NCBI GenBank assembly: GCA_903869365.1
Contig: CAIPYV010000128.1
Location: 1 to 47,621, forward strand
Length of the DNA: 47,621 nt
From: an uncultured Chlorobiaceae bacterium
GTDB taxonomy: Bacteria; Bacteroidota; Chlorobiia; Chlorobiales; Chlorobiaceae
Direction of reading: 5' to 3'
Shown here: one piece after another, positions 19,398 through 28,665 of the stretch
How positions within the stretch are numbered: the first letter of the stretch is position 1
Layout of the letters: the number at the start of each line of letters is the position of its first letter
Program-made: the position numbers and the translations under genes
Notes under the pieces: model-generated
The model's input: the letters and a program-made list of their open reading frames with translations, nothing else
Told to the model about the DNA's origin: nothing
The model's database searches: none

Positions 19398-19910
19398 TTA
19401 CTTGACAACAAAGTGTGCCCGACGGTTTTTGGCCCAGGCTTCTTCGTTCTGACCAAGATCAAATGGTCGCTCTTCACCGAAACTGACTGATTCAAGACGG
19501 GATGATGAAACACCTAGCTTGACCAGATATTCCTTTGCACTCGCTGACCTGCGATCTCCGAGGGCAAGATTGTATTCAGATGTTCCTCTCGAATCACAGT
19601 GTCCTTCAATAACAGCTTTCTTAGCAGCATTATTTTCAAGCCATGCTGCATTCTGCTTCAGTTGTCCCTGTGCATCGTTACTGAGAAAAGAGCTGTCAAA
19701 ATCAAAAAACACATCACCCAGCGGTCCTCTTTGCCATCTGTCGAATCCATATCCGGTAGGCCCTGTCGGCAATGAAGAACTCTCTGTTACCGGCGCAATA
19801 GATGGCTCATGGATTTTAGGTACTTCACTAGGTTTCACAGTACTTTTTGATGAACATCCCGCAGTGATCATCAAGGCAAGAACAAGCATGCCGTTCATTT
19901 GCTTTTTCAT
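19398..19910 (-). CDS. pal: Peptidoglycan-associated lipoprotein Pal
   Basis: Pal anchors the outer membrane to peptidoglycan. The start is the ATG at 19910, preceded by AAAGGAG at the right distance; an earlier in-frame ATG at 19931 would place that RBS inside the gene. The 170-residue product has a lipobox ITAGC (Cys at about residue 19), a proline/serine-rich linker, and a C-terminal OmpA-like domain with [27 protein letters not shown] and NRRAHFVVK, the peptidoglycan-binding residues. The gene follows the tol genes without a tolB between. Confidence 0.94.
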   Translation of the reverse strand: MKKQMNGMLVLALMITAGCSSKSTVKPSEVPKIHEPSIAPVTESSSLPTGPTGYGFDRWQRGPLGDVFFDFDSSFLSNDAQGQLKQNAAWLENNAAKKAVIEGHCDSRGTSEYNLALGDRRSASAKEYLVKLGVSSSRLESVSFGEERPFDLGQNEEAWAKNRRAHFVVK

Positions 19911-19930
19911 CAATTTGGCTCCTTTGAACA

Positions 19931-20143
19931 TTAATTAAAAAGGGGCAATACATAACAGAGGGTGCCCCACCGGTCGTTTTCACTCAGGTTTATAACATCA
20001 TAAAACACATCACCTTCTACAGGCTGAGCAATCTGATATCGGTATGAAGGTGGAAGCGTATCATTTTCAGAAAATATATTGTTTTCAATATTATTTTCCC
20101 ATGCAGTATATGCAATTTTTCCCTTACGGGAGGCTATAAACAT
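19931..20143 (-). CDS. Small ORF in the tolB position, possible tolB remnant
   Basis: A 70-codon frame starts 6 bp after the tolA stop and ends just before pal. In most operons tolB lies here, but TolB has about 430 residues. This ORF has no signal peptide. Its first segment [13 protein letters not shown] is reminiscent of the start of a TolB beta-propeller blade, and nothing after it is recognisable. It may be a small unrelated gene, a relic, or a chance frame in the spacer. No independent support is available. Confidence 0.3.
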   Translation of the reverse strand: MFIASRKGKIAYTAWENNIENNIFSENDTLPPSYRYQIAQPVEGDVFYDVINLSENDRWGTLCYVLPLFN

Positions 20144-20149
20144 TTGCTT

Positions 20150-21097
20150 TTATTGCTTTTCGATACCTTGCGGAGTAAACACAAATCCAATCCATACATC
20201 CTTTGTACCTTCTTCTTTCGGCAGAACCGGAAGAGGAGATGATTTTTCAAGGGCTTTTTTTACTGAATTGTTGAGATATTCGCTTGGGGCTCTTTTGTCA
20301 AATTTGATCTGATTAATCGTTCCGTTAGCAAGAATGTTAATACGAACATAGACTTCCATACCGTAACTGTTTTTAAGCAGTAACTTTGAAAACTCCCAGT
20401 TCTGCATAATAATTGATGCAATTTCTGCTTTATAAGGGGCTGAAGAGCCACCAACACCATAGCCTTTTCCTGCTCCGCTTTGTCCTGTTGAAGCACTTTC
20501 CCTGCCGGTTCTGGCGCCTGCTGTATTCGGACTGCCTTCAGATTTGACTTTCTGCTGCAACTGTGCAAGTGCATTGTTTAAACTGCTCGCGGATGGCGGT
20601 GGCGTGGCTGCCGTTTTTTTGTCAACATTTTGTTTGAGACGCTCAAGCGCTTTACTTATATCAGCCGGCTTATCAATGACTTTGGGTTTCGGCTTTGGCG
20701 GTAAAGGTTCGATTACAACTTTCTTCGTGGTAACCGATGCTACTTCCGGAACCTTTTTCTTGGCCTTAACGGGCTTTGTCACTTTTGTCGGTGTAACCAG
20801 TGCACTTTCTGGAAGTGTTTTTTTAACCTTAGCGCTTGGGGGGGGATTTGGAGTCACGCGGGAAGGAGCGGGAGTTGCTTCATTATCTCCCTGCTTTTCA
20901 GAAAACTTAGGAGAACCCCCTGAACCGGGGAGCGAAACGAGACTGACACTGACAATTTTTGGTTTGACTACTCTCCTTGCATCGAGAATCTGGAGATAGA
21001 TTGCAACAAAAATCACAATGGCATGCATTGCTGCGGCTGCAACAAGCCAATACGAAAATTTTTTTTCAGCACCTTTGAGCTTCTGACCTTTTTCCAT
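20150..21097 (-). CDS. tolA: TolA/TonB-like energy-transducing protein
   Basis: The 315-residue protein has one N-terminal membrane helix (about residues 14-37), a long Pro/Lys/Val-rich periplasmic spacer with repeated KPK/PKP and KVKK elements, and a C-terminal TonB/TolA-type domain (SIIMQNWEFSKLL, MEVYVRINILANGTINQI). It would couple the TolQ-TolR proton motor to the outer membrane through Pal. TolA and TonB are hard to separate on sequence alone; the position between tolR and pal supports TolA. It starts 10 bp after tolR. Confidence 0.85.
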   Translation of the reverse strand: MEKGQKLKGAEKKFSYWLVAAAAMHAIVIFVAIYLQILDARRVVKPKIVSVSLVSLPGSGGSPKFSEKQGDNEATPAPSRVTPNPPPSAKVKKTLPESALVTPTKVTKPVKAKKKVPEVASVTTKKVVIEPLPPKPKPKVIDKPADISKALERLKQNVDKKTAATPPPSASSLNNALAQLQQKVKSEGSPNTAGARTGRESASTGQSGAGKGYGVGGSSAPYKAEIASIIMQNWEFSKLLLKNSYGMEVYVRINILANGTINQIKFDKRAPSEYLNNSVKKALEKSSPLPVLPKEEGTKDVWIGFVFTPQGIEKQ

Positions 21098-21107
21098 ACT
21101 CCCTTAC

Positions 21108-21530
21108 TTATCTCCTGCCTGACTTATGAACGGGCGCTTGTTCAGTCACCATACCAATCTTTTCAATCCCTGCATCTCTGATCTGAGCCATAACATCCAT
21201 GACCAGACCATAAGGCAGAGATTTGTCGGCTTTAAGATAGACATCGCCAGTACGTTTTACATCCAGAATTTTTGGCAATTTTTCGCGTACCTCTGAGATA
21301 TTCAGTTGATATTTATTTATAAAGACACGTTGTGAAGCATCAATGCTGATCACAAGAGCCTTTTCATCCACATCCATACGCTGATGGGTAGTTTGCGGCG
21401 TTTCAACCTTGACGCCACTAGTCATCATTGGAGCGGTTACCATGAAAATAATAAGCAGTACAAGCATGACATCAACGAAAGGAGTTACATTAATGTCACT
21501 CATCAACCTGCCTTTGCCTGAAGTTATCAT
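21108..21530 (-). CDS. tolR: TolR/ExbD family proton-channel protein
   Basis: The 140-residue protein has a single N-terminal membrane helix in DVMLVLLIIFMVTAPMM, preceded by the family signature INVTPFVD with the membrane Asp that takes up protons. The remaining part is the periplasmic domain. It starts 14 bp after tolQ. The start could also be the second Met (residue 10); both precede the helix. Confidence 0.92.
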   Translation of the reverse strand: MITSGKGRLMSDINVTPFVDVMLVLLIIFMVTAPMMTSGVKVETPQTTHQRMDVDEKALVISIDASQRVFINKYQLNISEVREKLPKILDVKRTGDVYLKADKSLPYGLVMDVMAQIRDAGIEKIGMVTEQAPVHKSGRR

Positions 21531-21544
21531 ATCCTGAGTGATCT

Positions 21545-22204
21545 CTATGGTTCTTTAATGAATGCCGCTACAAATTCAGGGGTGAACTCTTCAAGATCCC
21601 GCTCGATGATACTGATCTGATGCGTAAAATAGTTATAGGCCATAACGGCGGGAATGGCTGCAGCAAGACCGGCTGCGGTAGCGATCAAAGCTTCTGAAAT
21701 ACCGGGTGCTACTGCTGCAAGCGAAGCTGACTGGGTAGTGCCAATATTATGAAATGAGGTCATAATGCCCCATACGGTACCAAAAAGCCCAATGAAGGGT
21801 GCGGTATTACCGACTGTTGCAAGAAACGGCACGAGGGAGGAAAGCCGTTTGCTTTCTGCATTGGCCTCACGCTTTACAGCTCTGGCTATCCGCACCCTGA
21901 GTTGCCGAATATCCGCCTTATCACCGACAGCACGATATTCGATATACCCGGAACGGAACACGCGCGGAAGAGAGCCTTTCCGGAACTTTTCGCTTGCAGA
22001 AAAAGCTTTGTCTACATTGTACATCTCGAAAAAAAAGTCCAGAAACGCTCTGGACTCACTCAAAGATTTTCTGATGTAATCAAATTTGAAAGCAATGATT
22101 GCCCACGAAACAATAGAGAATGAAAGCAGTACAGAAAGCACAAACAATACAATAGGTCCAGCATCCGAAAGCAGGCCAAAAATTCCAAGTTTAGAATCAA
22201 CCAT
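21545..22204 (-). CDS. tolQ: TolQ/ExbB family proton-channel protein
   Basis: The 219-residue membrane protein has the three helices of the family: the first near residues 12-35, then two after residue 125 in the conserved stretches FLATVGNTAPFIGLFGTVWG and GISEALIATAAGLAAAIPAV. It forms the proton channel of the Tol motor together with TolR. It is the first tol gene, 21 bp after the kinase fusion gene, so the kinase is likely on the same transcript. Confidence 0.94.
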   Translation of the reverse strand: MVDSKLGIFGLLSDAGPIVLFVLSVLLSFSIVSWAIIAFKFDYIRKSLSESRAFLDFFFEMYNVDKAFSASEKFRKGSLPRVFRSGYIEYRAVGDKADIRQLRVRIARAVKREANAESKRLSSLVPFLATVGNTAPFIGLFGTVWGIMTSFHNIGTTQSASLAAVAPGISEALIATAAGLAAAIPAVMAYNYFTHQISIIERDLEEFTPEFVAAFIKEP

Positions 22205-22225
22205 ACCGATAGAATCAATTATAGT

Positions 22226-23809
22226 TCAATGAAACAAATGCACATTCTCAATCACCATATAGGCCAGGGCTGAACCAGAAAGGGCACAGAGCGTATTGAC
22301 AAGGTCGTTATTGACCAAAGGGGTCCCTTTGATAAGGCGGTTTGCTACAAGTGAGCCATCAGGAGCAGCACTATGGGTCCTTTCTGTTACCTTTTCGCGA
22401 ATCGGGTCAAAATACTGAGCCTGAACCGTTGCACCAAAAAAACTGTCAACCAAACTGGCCAGAAGTCCGGAAAATCCTATGAGAAGCAGTGATTGAAGCA
22501 ACCCGAAATCAGAGAGCCATTTGACATTGATCATCATTGCACTTGCACAGATAAAAAGCGAACCGAGGAATGCGCCTGAAGTACCTGGCACTGACACACC
22601 TCCAGAGGTACCTACTGGCACCTCCTTGAAGGTCGTCACCAGCCATGCCTTTGGGTTTGGCCACATGGTACCGATTTCTGTAGCCCAGGTATCAGCCTGC
22701 ACGGCCGCAAGCGTTCCGAGATAGGCAAAATAAACAGCCGGATTGTTGGTGAGTGAAAAAATAATCATCAAAATCCATGCTATCCCTCCATTGGCGTAGA
22801 CTTGACCCGCATCCCGCTGTGAACCTTTTTCAAAAACAAGATCAAATTTCGCCTTACGTTTTTTGCCGACCTTCGACAGCACAGATGACAACAGATAAAA
22901 AGTCAAGAGAGGTACCGTCCAGGTCATTCCTCCAATACCAAAAATTGTTGTGCCGAGCAAAAATGTAGCGGTTGCTCCACTGTTGTTGAGAAACTTGACC
23001 TTAATCGAAAAAACCGCAAGAAGAAACGCAAAGAGTCCTCCAACAAGGAAACTCTCAAGAAGAATAGTGTGGTTCATTTCGAGAACATAGAGCACATAGG
23101 CTATCGACACAGGGATAAAAAAATTATCGAGACCATGTGATAACAGCGCTTCAACAGCTGTAGCAACAATTGCAAGAAGAAGTGCAAGCGCAAGAAGCAG
23201 CAACAACGGCTTCCCTGCCAAGCCTCCGCTGAAATCTTTACTGAACACCAGAAGAGTGGAGCTCAGCAGAATAAATGCGCTGAAAAACATCGTCAACGAT
23301 CCCTCTACGGTTTTAGGGTTTTTCGTCAGATGCTCAATATGTTTTTTCCCTACAGAACTGCCCACAAGTGCAGCAAGCGAGTCACTGACTCCCATGACCA
23401 GCATGGATGTCTGCAGTATCCACTTATGGGACTCCCACAGAAAAAGCACCTGAAGCAGAAAAACAAGCGGGAAAAAAAGGGATCCGTAACTTTTCACAGC
23501 TGGTGACTGAGCGTTATTGTCTTCGGGTAGAGCAAGCAAAGAACCAAACCATTTGAATCGGATATTCAGTCCGTTAAACAGCAGAAACACTGCAGCTGTC
23601 AATGCGGGATAAAAACCGGAATGGAAATAGGCTGGAACAAAAAAAATCACTACTCCCATACAAAGATGGATGATTTTTCTGACGACCAGACTGCTGATGC
23701 TGAATTTTCGTGTAAGCAATTCAGCCAGGAGCACGAACAGCAGAACAAGAGATAGGGTCAGTAAAAAAGCAGGTAAATCCTGGGGCAATGGAGCTTGGAG
23801 GTTCAGCAT
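22226..23809 (-). CDS. Prenol kinase fusion: VTE5-like phytol kinase domain plus VTE6-like (DUF92) domain
   Basis: This 527-residue integral membrane protein joins two families. Residues about 1-240 resemble the phytol/dolichol kinase (CTP-dependent) family: VRKIIHLCMG, VMGVSDSLAALVGSSVGKK and NPKTVEGSLTM. Residues about 250-525 match DUF92 (plant VTE6, phytyl-phosphate kinase): NSGATATFLLGT, AAVQADTWATEIGTM, TSGGVSVPGTSGAFLGS and NDLVNTLCALSG. Together the two would turn a prenol such as phytol into its diphosphate in two steps, for reuse in chlorophyll or quinone tails. More than ten hydrophobic segments are visible. The substrate is inferred, not shown. Confidence 0.85.
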   Translation of the reverse strand: MLNLQAPLPQDLPAFLLTLSLVLLFVLLAELLTRKFSISSLVVRKIIHLCMGVVIFFVPAYFHSGFYPALTAAVFLLFNGLNIRFKWFGSLLALPEDNNAQSPAVKSYGSLFFPLVFLLQVLFLWESHKWILQTSMLVMGVSDSLAALVGSSVGKKHIEHLTKNPKTVEGSLTMFFSAFILLSSTLLVFSKDFSGGLAGKPLLLLLALALLLAIVATAVEALLSHGLDNFFIPVSIAYVLYVLEMNHTILLESFLVGGLFAFLLAVFSIKVKFLNNSGATATFLLGTTIFGIGGMTWTVPLLTFYLLSSVLSKVGKKRKAKFDLVFEKGSQRDAGQVYANGGIAWILMIIFSLTNNPAVYFAYLGTLAAVQADTWATEIGTMWPNPKAWLVTTFKEVPVGTSGGVSVPGTSGAFLGSLFICASAMMINVKWLSDFGLLQSLLLIGFSGLLASLVDSFFGATVQAQYFDPIREKVTERTHSAAPDGSLVANRLIKGTPLVNNDLVNTLCALSGSALAYMVIENVHLFH

Positions 23810-24010
23810 GATTCTGTTTTATTTTTGTTAGTCCGAAACAATCGGCGCCCAACAGCACTCTGAATACTTCAAAAAATATAACGGTAACTGTACAGAATAA
23901 ACAGTAAATTTCCTTCGAATTTTAACATTTTTAATTTTTGTTTTAATAAAACAATAAATGTAATTTATTTGGAATTATTTGTTTAATACTGAAGAAACTT
24001 GTTTGCTTCA

Positions 24011-24157
24011 ATGTCTGCATTCAATCTCTATACCTGCAGTACCTGCCGCAATGTTGAGACATCTGCGCAGCCATCATCAGCTCTTTTCGGCTGGAATGCC
24101 GAGCATGTTGTGAACGCCCTCTATTCCATGAACGGAATCTTTGTCACTGTGCTCTGA
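24011..24157 (+). CDS. 48-codon leader ORF upstream of ilvD
   Basis: An ATG at 24011 opens a 48-codon frame ending in TGA at 24155-24157, 111 bp before ilvD. The last 16 residues (VVNALYSMNGIFVTVL) hold seven branched-chain residues, as expected for a peptide that senses Ile, Val or Leu supply. Weak competing stems follow. The peptide also contains an N-terminal CSTC motif, so it could instead be a small conserved protein. No clear ribosome binding site was seen. Confidence 0.35.
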   Translation: MSAFNLYTCSTCRNVETSAQPSSALFGWNAEHVVNALYSMNGIFVTVL

Positions 24158-24268
24158 ACCCAAAGCCGTCCCCAAGTCTATTTTCTCTCTTTCAGACCTT
24201 TCATCAGCGCGGCTTCGGGAACAGCGGTCTTGGAGGTTTCTTTTAATTGCATAAAAAATTTAACGGCA
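24158..24268 (+). promoter_or_regulatory. Possible attenuator in the ilvD leader
   Basis: AAGCCG at 24163-24168 can pair with CGGCTT at 24210-24215, and CCAAG (24172-24176) with CTTGG (24229-24233). The alternative pairing of AGACC (24194-24198) with GGTCT (24226-24230) shares bases with the second of these and is followed by a T-rich stretch (to about 24244). The stems are short (5-6 bp), so this is suggestive only. Confidence 0.3.
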
Positions 24269-25966
24269 ATGAGATCTGATACTATCAAAACAGGGTTTGA
24301 AAAAGCGCCTCACCGCAGCCTTCTTAAAGCTACGGGCTCGATTGTTTCAAACGATGACTTCAGAAAACCCTTTATCGGTATATGCAACTCCTATAACGAG
24401 CTTATCCCTGGTCATGCTCATCTTCAGGAACTGGGCAAAATTGCAAAAGAAGAGGTGCGCAAAGCCGGGGGGGTGCCTTTTGAATTCAATACCATAGGAG
24501 TTTGCGACGGTATCGCTATGGGCCATATCGGCATGCGATACTCTCTTGCAAGCCGTGAACTTATTGCTGACAGTGTCGAGACCGTTGCTGAAGCACATCG
24601 ACTCGATGGACTTGTCTGTATTCCAAATTGTGACAAGATCACCCCTGGTATGATGATGGCCGCGCTTCGCATCAACATTCCTGTTATTTTTGTGTCCGGG
24701 GGACCCATGAAGGCTGGCCATACTCCTGCAGGAAAAACAATCGACCTCATTTCTGTCTTTGAAGCAGTCGGACAGTACAGTACCGGAAAAATCAATGACC
24801 TTGAGCTGGAGTCAATAGAAGACAATGCCTGCCCGGGTTGCGGCTCATGTTCCGGTATGTTCACCGCAAACTCGATGAACTGCCTCAGTGAAGCACTTGG
24901 TTTTGCACTGCCCGGAAACGGAACAATTCTTGCAATTGATCCTCGACGCAATGAATTAGTCCAAGAGGCTTCACGCCGGATTATTGATCTGGTCAACAGG
25001 AATATCAGGCCGAGAGATATCTTTACACGAAAAGCACTGCTGAATGCTTTTGCACTTGATTTTGCGATGGGAGGGAGCACCAATACCATCCTGCATACTC
25101 TTGCACTTGCAAATGAAGCTGAACTGGATTTTGATTTTTCAGAACTTAATGCCCTTTCTGCCAGAACTCCCTATATCTGCAAGGTGAGCCCTGCAACCAT
25201 GGCCGTCCATATCGAGGATGTCGATCGCGCAGGTGGAGTATCGGCGATCCTTCATGAACTCAGCAAGATCGAGGGCCTTCTTGACCTTTCAGCGCTGACT
25301 GTAACCGGAAGAACACTTGGCGAAAATATAAGCGACGCAGAGATCATGGATAGCTCTGTGATAAGAAGTGTCGAAGACCCATACTCATTTTCTGGTGGTC
25401 TTGCTGTTCTGTACGGCAATCTGGCTCCATTGGGAGCAGTTGTCAAAACCGGGGCGGTCTGTGCGGAAATGATGAAACACACAGGCCCGGCAAGGGTCTA
25501 TGACTGTCAGGATGATGCCATCAAAGGTATTATGGAGGGGGATGTCAAGACGGGGGATGTCGTGGTCATTCGTTATGAAGGTCCAAAAGGCGGCCCCGGA
25601 ATGCCGGAAATGCTCTCCCCCACCAGTGCCATTATGGGACGTGGTCTTGGAGAGTCTGTTGCGCTCATTACCGATGGACGGTTTTCAGGAGGATCGAGAG
25701 GGGCCTGCATCGGACACATTTCTCCCGAAGCTGCTGAGCAAGGGCCAATTGCAGCATTAGAAAACGGTGATATCATCACCATCGATATTCCGAACAGAAG
25801 CATCTCTGTTGCCCTGTCAGAAAAGGTTATCGGCGAACGGCTGGCGTTGCTGAAACCGTTTGTGCCGAAAATAACAAAAGGCTATCTGGCAAGGTACGCC
25901 CAAATGGTTACATCAGCCAATACCGGGGCGATACTGAAAAGTACAGTTTCCTGTGAACCTAAATAA
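24269..25966 (+). CDS. ilvD: Dihydroxy-acid dehydratase
   Basis: IlvD dehydrates the dihydroxy acids to the 2-oxo acids of valine and isoleucine. I use the ATG at 24269 (565 residues, [12 protein letters not shown]), where the family normally begins; an alternative start at 24230 would add 13 residues. Iron-sulfur cluster residues lie in [12 protein letters not shown] and [12 protein letters not shown], and the C-terminal domain has [20 protein letters not shown]. The gene is full length and opens the operon. It ends 7 bp before the ilvB ATG. Confidence 0.96.
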   Translation: MRSDTIKTGFEKAPHRSLLKATGSIVSNDDFRKPFIGICNSYNELIPGHAHLQELGKIAKEEVRKAGGVPFEFNTIGVCDGIAMGHIGMRYSLASRELIADSVETVAEAHRLDGLVCIPNCDKITPGMMMAALRINIPVIFVSGGPMKAGHTPAGKTIDLISVFEAVGQYSTGKINDLELESIEDNACPGCGSCSGMFTANSMNCLSEALGFALPGNGTILAIDPRRNELVQEASRRIIDLVNRNIRPRDIFTRKALLNAFALDFAMGGSTNTILHTLALANEAELDFDFSELNALSARTPYICKVSPATMAVHIEDVDRAGGVSAILHELSKIEGLLDLSALTVTGRTLGENISDAEIMDSSVIRSVEDPYSFSGGLAVLYGNLAPLGAVVKTGAVCAEMMKHTGPARVYDCQDDAIKGIMEGDVKTGDVVVIRYEGPKGGPGMPEMLSPTSAIMGRGLGESVALITDGRFSGGSRGACIGHISPEAAEQGPIAALENGDIITIDIPNRSISVALSEKVIGERLALLKPFVPKITKGYLARYAQMVTSANTGAILKSTVSCEPK

Positions 25967-25973
25967 CCACGCT

Positions 25974-27695
25974 ATGCATGTATCAGGGCACACTCTCAAT
26001 GGCTCAGAGATATTTTTTGAATGTCTGCGACGAGAACACGTTGAATATATTTTCGGGTATCCGGGCGGATCACTCTTGAAAGTTTACGAGACCCTTTACG
26101 ATGTAAAAGATATCACGCATATCCTTGTCCGTCATGAACAGGGTGCAACTCACATGGCTGAGGGGTACGCCCGCGCCACTGGAAAACCAGGAGTTGTTCT
26201 TGTCACGTCCGGACCCGGTGCGACAAACACCGTCACCGGCATTGCCAACGCCTATATGGACTCCTCGCCTATGGTTGTCTTTACCGGTCAGGTTCCAAGC
26301 TCGCTCATTGGAAACGATGCCTTTCAGGAAGCAGATATTGTCGGTATTACCCGGCCTATAACGAAACACAACTTTCTTGTCAAGGATGTCAAGGAGCTTG
26401 CTATAACCATCCGCAAGGCATTTTTTCTTGCTACGACCGGCAGACCGGGACCGGTGCTTATCGATATGCCGAAAGATGTTCTGAATTCATCATGCGCATT
26501 TCATTGGCCTGAGATTGTTGATATCCGTGGATTCAAACCAACAATCAAATGCCACATCAACCAGGTACAGAAAGCCGCGCATAAAATTGCGAAGGCTAAA
26601 CGTCCCCTGCTCTACATCGGAGGCGGTGTTATCAGTGCTGAAGCATCTGAAGAGCTTCGGGCTTTTGCGATAAAACAGAATATACCGGTCACTATGACGC
26701 TGCAGGGGCTTGGAGCTTTCCCGGGCAACCATCCTCTCAGCATGGGTATGCTTGGCATGCACGGTACCTACTGGTCCAATCAGGCGGTGAATGCCTGTGA
26801 TGTCCTGATTGCTGTCGGTGCACGCTTCGACGACCGGGTCACTGGAAAAATCGATACCTTTGCACCGCATGCATTCAAAATTCACAATGACATTGATCCT
26901 ACCAATGTTGATAAAAACATCAAGGTCGAATTACCGATTGTCGGCGATGCCAAAGACTTTCTTGCCGCACTCCTTGAAGAGACACCGAAAACTGTCGAAA
27001 ACCGAGAGCCCTGGCTTGCAGAGATTCAATCATGGCGTGAACAATGCCCGCTGACCTACAACATGGAAGATGGTGCTCTGAGAACTGAATTTGTTATCGA
27101 TGAGGTATCAAAACAGACCGAGGGGAATGCCGTTGTGGTCACCGATGTCGGCCAGCATCAGATGTGGACATCACAATATTATATCTTCAGAAATCCGCGT
27201 TCCATCATCACAAGCGGCGGACTCGGCACTATGGGGTTCGGTCTGCCTGCGGCCATCGGCGCGGCTTTCGGCATTACCGATCGTCCGGTCGTCCTGTTCT
27301 GCGGAGATGGCGGCATTATGATGAACATTCAGGAGCTTGTCACGGCCGTCCACTGTAAAACACCGATCAAGATATTTCTGATCAATAACAGCTTTCTCGG
27401 GATGGTCCGGCAATGGCAGGAGCTGTTCCATAAGGAAAAATACTCATTTACCGATCTTGCCGAAAGCAACCCCGATTTTGTCAAGGTTGCCGAAGCCTTC
27501 GGATGCAAGGCGCTCGTGGCTGAAACCCCAGATGCGGCAAAAGCTGCCATCAAAGAGGCACTTGCCTATAATGAGGGCCCGATCCTTGTCGATTTCAGGG
27601 TTGTGAAAAAAGATATGGTTTTCCCTATGGTGCCGGCTGGAGGCTCGATCTCTGATATGCTCCTGGCAAGGTTGAGCCCTAAAACTATGGTTTGA
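25974..27695 (+). CDS. ilvB: Acetolactate synthase, large subunit
   Basis: The large subunit makes acetolactate or acetohydroxybutyrate with thiamine diphosphate. I use the ATG at 25974 (573 residues); a GTG at 25953 that overlaps ilvD is possible. TPP-activating Glu lies in VRHEQGATHMAEGYARATG, FAD and TPP regions follow, and the metal/TPP motif is GDGGIMMNIQELV with the closing LINN. The regulatory subunit ilvN normally follows directly but here is 1.5 kb away, behind a terminator and unrelated genes. Confidence 0.95.
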   Translation: MHVSGHTLNGSEIFFECLRREHVEYIFGYPGGSLLKVYETLYDVKDITHILVRHEQGATHMAEGYARATGKPGVVLVTSGPGATNTVTGIANAYMDSSPMVVFTGQVPSSLIGNDAFQEADIVGITRPITKHNFLVKDVKELAITIRKAFFLATTGRPGPVLIDMPKDVLNSSCAFHWPEIVDIRGFKPTIKCHINQVQKAAHKIAKAKRPLLYIGGGVISAEASEELRAFAIKQNIPVTMTLQGLGAFPGNHPLSMGMLGMHGTYWSNQAVNACDVLIAVGARFDDRVTGKIDTFAPHAFKIHNDIDPTNVDKNIKVELPIVGDAKDFLAALLEETPKTVENREPWLAEIQSWREQCPLTYNMEDGALRTEFVIDEVSKQTEGNAVVVTDVGQHQMWTSQYYIFRNPRSIITSGGLGTMGFGLPAAIGAAFGITDRPVVLFCGDGGIMMNIQELVTAVHCKTPIKIFLINNSFLGMVRQWQELFHKEKYSFTDLAESNPDFVKVAEAFGCKALVAETPDAAKAAIKEALAYNEGPILVDFRVVKKDMVFPMVPAGGSISDMLLARLSPKTMV

Positions 27696-27723
27696 GTTTG
27701 TTGGATATGGAACACATTATTTT

Positions 27724-27769
27724 CCCGGCAGTCCCTGAAGCAATTCAAACTGCCGGGTTTCGTTTTTTT
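27724..27769 (+). terminator. Rho-independent terminator after ilvB
   Basis: CCCGGCAGT at 27724-27732 pairs with ACTGCCGGG at 27749-27757 (nine perfect pairs), followed by TTTCG and a run of T to 27769. It would end transcription from ilvD-ilvB before ilvN. Confidence 0.88.
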
Positions 27770-27808
27770 CAGGGGTAGGGATTCTGCCGTCTATAAGTAT
27801 GATTGACT

Positions 27809-28303
27809 TTACTTTTTTGTATTCTTTCCAGGTAACTCAAATTTTAACTCACAAAAGCTTTTCGCTGAGTTGTAAATTTTTATCAGGTCGTCACTTACTG
27901 TGAATATTCTATTGATGGCATTTACAATTTCACCAGCATTGAATGAATATTCATGAGCAATCTCATTTCTTGATTCTCTAAGTTGCAGCCATTTTATTTT
28001 ATCTACAATTCCCAGCTCTTCTATCCTGTTAAGGATATCGATAAACGTTTTTTTCTTGACTTCCTCACCAGACAAGATCAGTATGGCTGGAAAAATTTTT
28101 TCACCTAATGAATCTTGAAGTTTTGAAAACCTGAATATCAGTTGGTCTATAAAACTGACATCAACATCATTAAGAGCACAATATTTCTCCTCACTGAGGG
28201 GAATCAGAGCCGATAAATTTTTTTTCGCTATCTGGATTTTTTCTTCATGCCTGTCGCATTCGTATAATTTCTCAGCAATAAATATATTATTGGGCTTTTT
28301 CAT
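27809..28303 (-). CDS. HEPN-domain protein, probable toxin of an MNT/HEPN pair
   Basis: The 164-residue helical protein has the HEPN ribonuclease motif R-x4-H in SRNEIAHEYS (R112 and H117). Genes of this kind pair with a nucleotidyltransferase antitoxin that AMPylates the HEPN protein near the active site. Here the nucleotidyltransferase gene lies directly upstream with an ATGA overlap, so the two form one operon on the minus strand. It stands inside the ilv operon in the opposite direction. RNA cleavage is inferred from the motif. Confidence 0.85.
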   Translation of the reverse strand: MKKPNNIFIAEKLYECDRHEEKIQIAKKNLSALIPLSEEKYCALNDVDVSFIDQLIFRFSKLQDSLGEKIFPAILILSGEEVKKKTFIDILNRIEELGIVDKIKWLQLRESRNEIAHEYSFNAGEIVNAINRIFTVSDDLIKIYNSAKSFCELKFELPGKNTKK

Positions 28304-28590
28304 AACTCAATACCATTTTTTATGGCTTCCTGCTCAATAGAACGCGATTGATCCTGAGCAATAACAAGATCTATTTTTTGATCACCAAGCGCTAATTTCA
28401 ACGCGACTAAATAATTAATTTTATGTTCAGCAGCCTTCACATAATCAGAGGTCTGAAGATAAAGGTCAATATCCCCACCTTTTATATCATCATAAACTCT
28501 ACTCCCAAACAAAATGACCTTACAATCTTCCCCGAAAATATCACGAGTTAAAGATTTGATTGCATTTATTTCATACTGTTGAAGTCTCAT
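28300..28590 (-). CDS. MNT-type nucleotidyltransferase, probable antitoxin
   Basis: The 96-residue protein is a minimal nucleotidyltransferase with GS and DxD in FGSRVYDDIKGGDIDLYL (G29, S30, D40, D42) and a third carboxylate D74 in QKIDLVIAQ. I use the ATG at 28590 (MRLQQYEINAIK); the frame extends to 28656, but that would run into the transposase remnant. The stop overlaps the HEPN start. Such proteins are antitoxins that add AMP groups to the HEPN toxin. The catalytic residues are intact. Confidence 0.85.
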   Translation of the reverse strand: MRLQQYEINAIKSLTRDIFGEDCKVILFGSRVYDDIKGGDIDLYLQTSDYVKAAEHKINYLVALKLALGDQKIDLVIAQDQSRSIEQEAIKNGIEL

Positions 28591-28665
28591 AAAAAAAGTG
28601 CTAAGTTCTAAGTTATGAGTTGCCCTATGTGTTACTATAGATGGCGCCTCAACCAAGGAGACAAG

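Noticed and set aside
23954-23968. AT-rich palindrome ATAAAT-GTA-ATTTAT upstream of the ilvD leader
   Set aside because: Such palindromes are common by chance in AT-rich DNA, and no second copy or promoter relation was seen.
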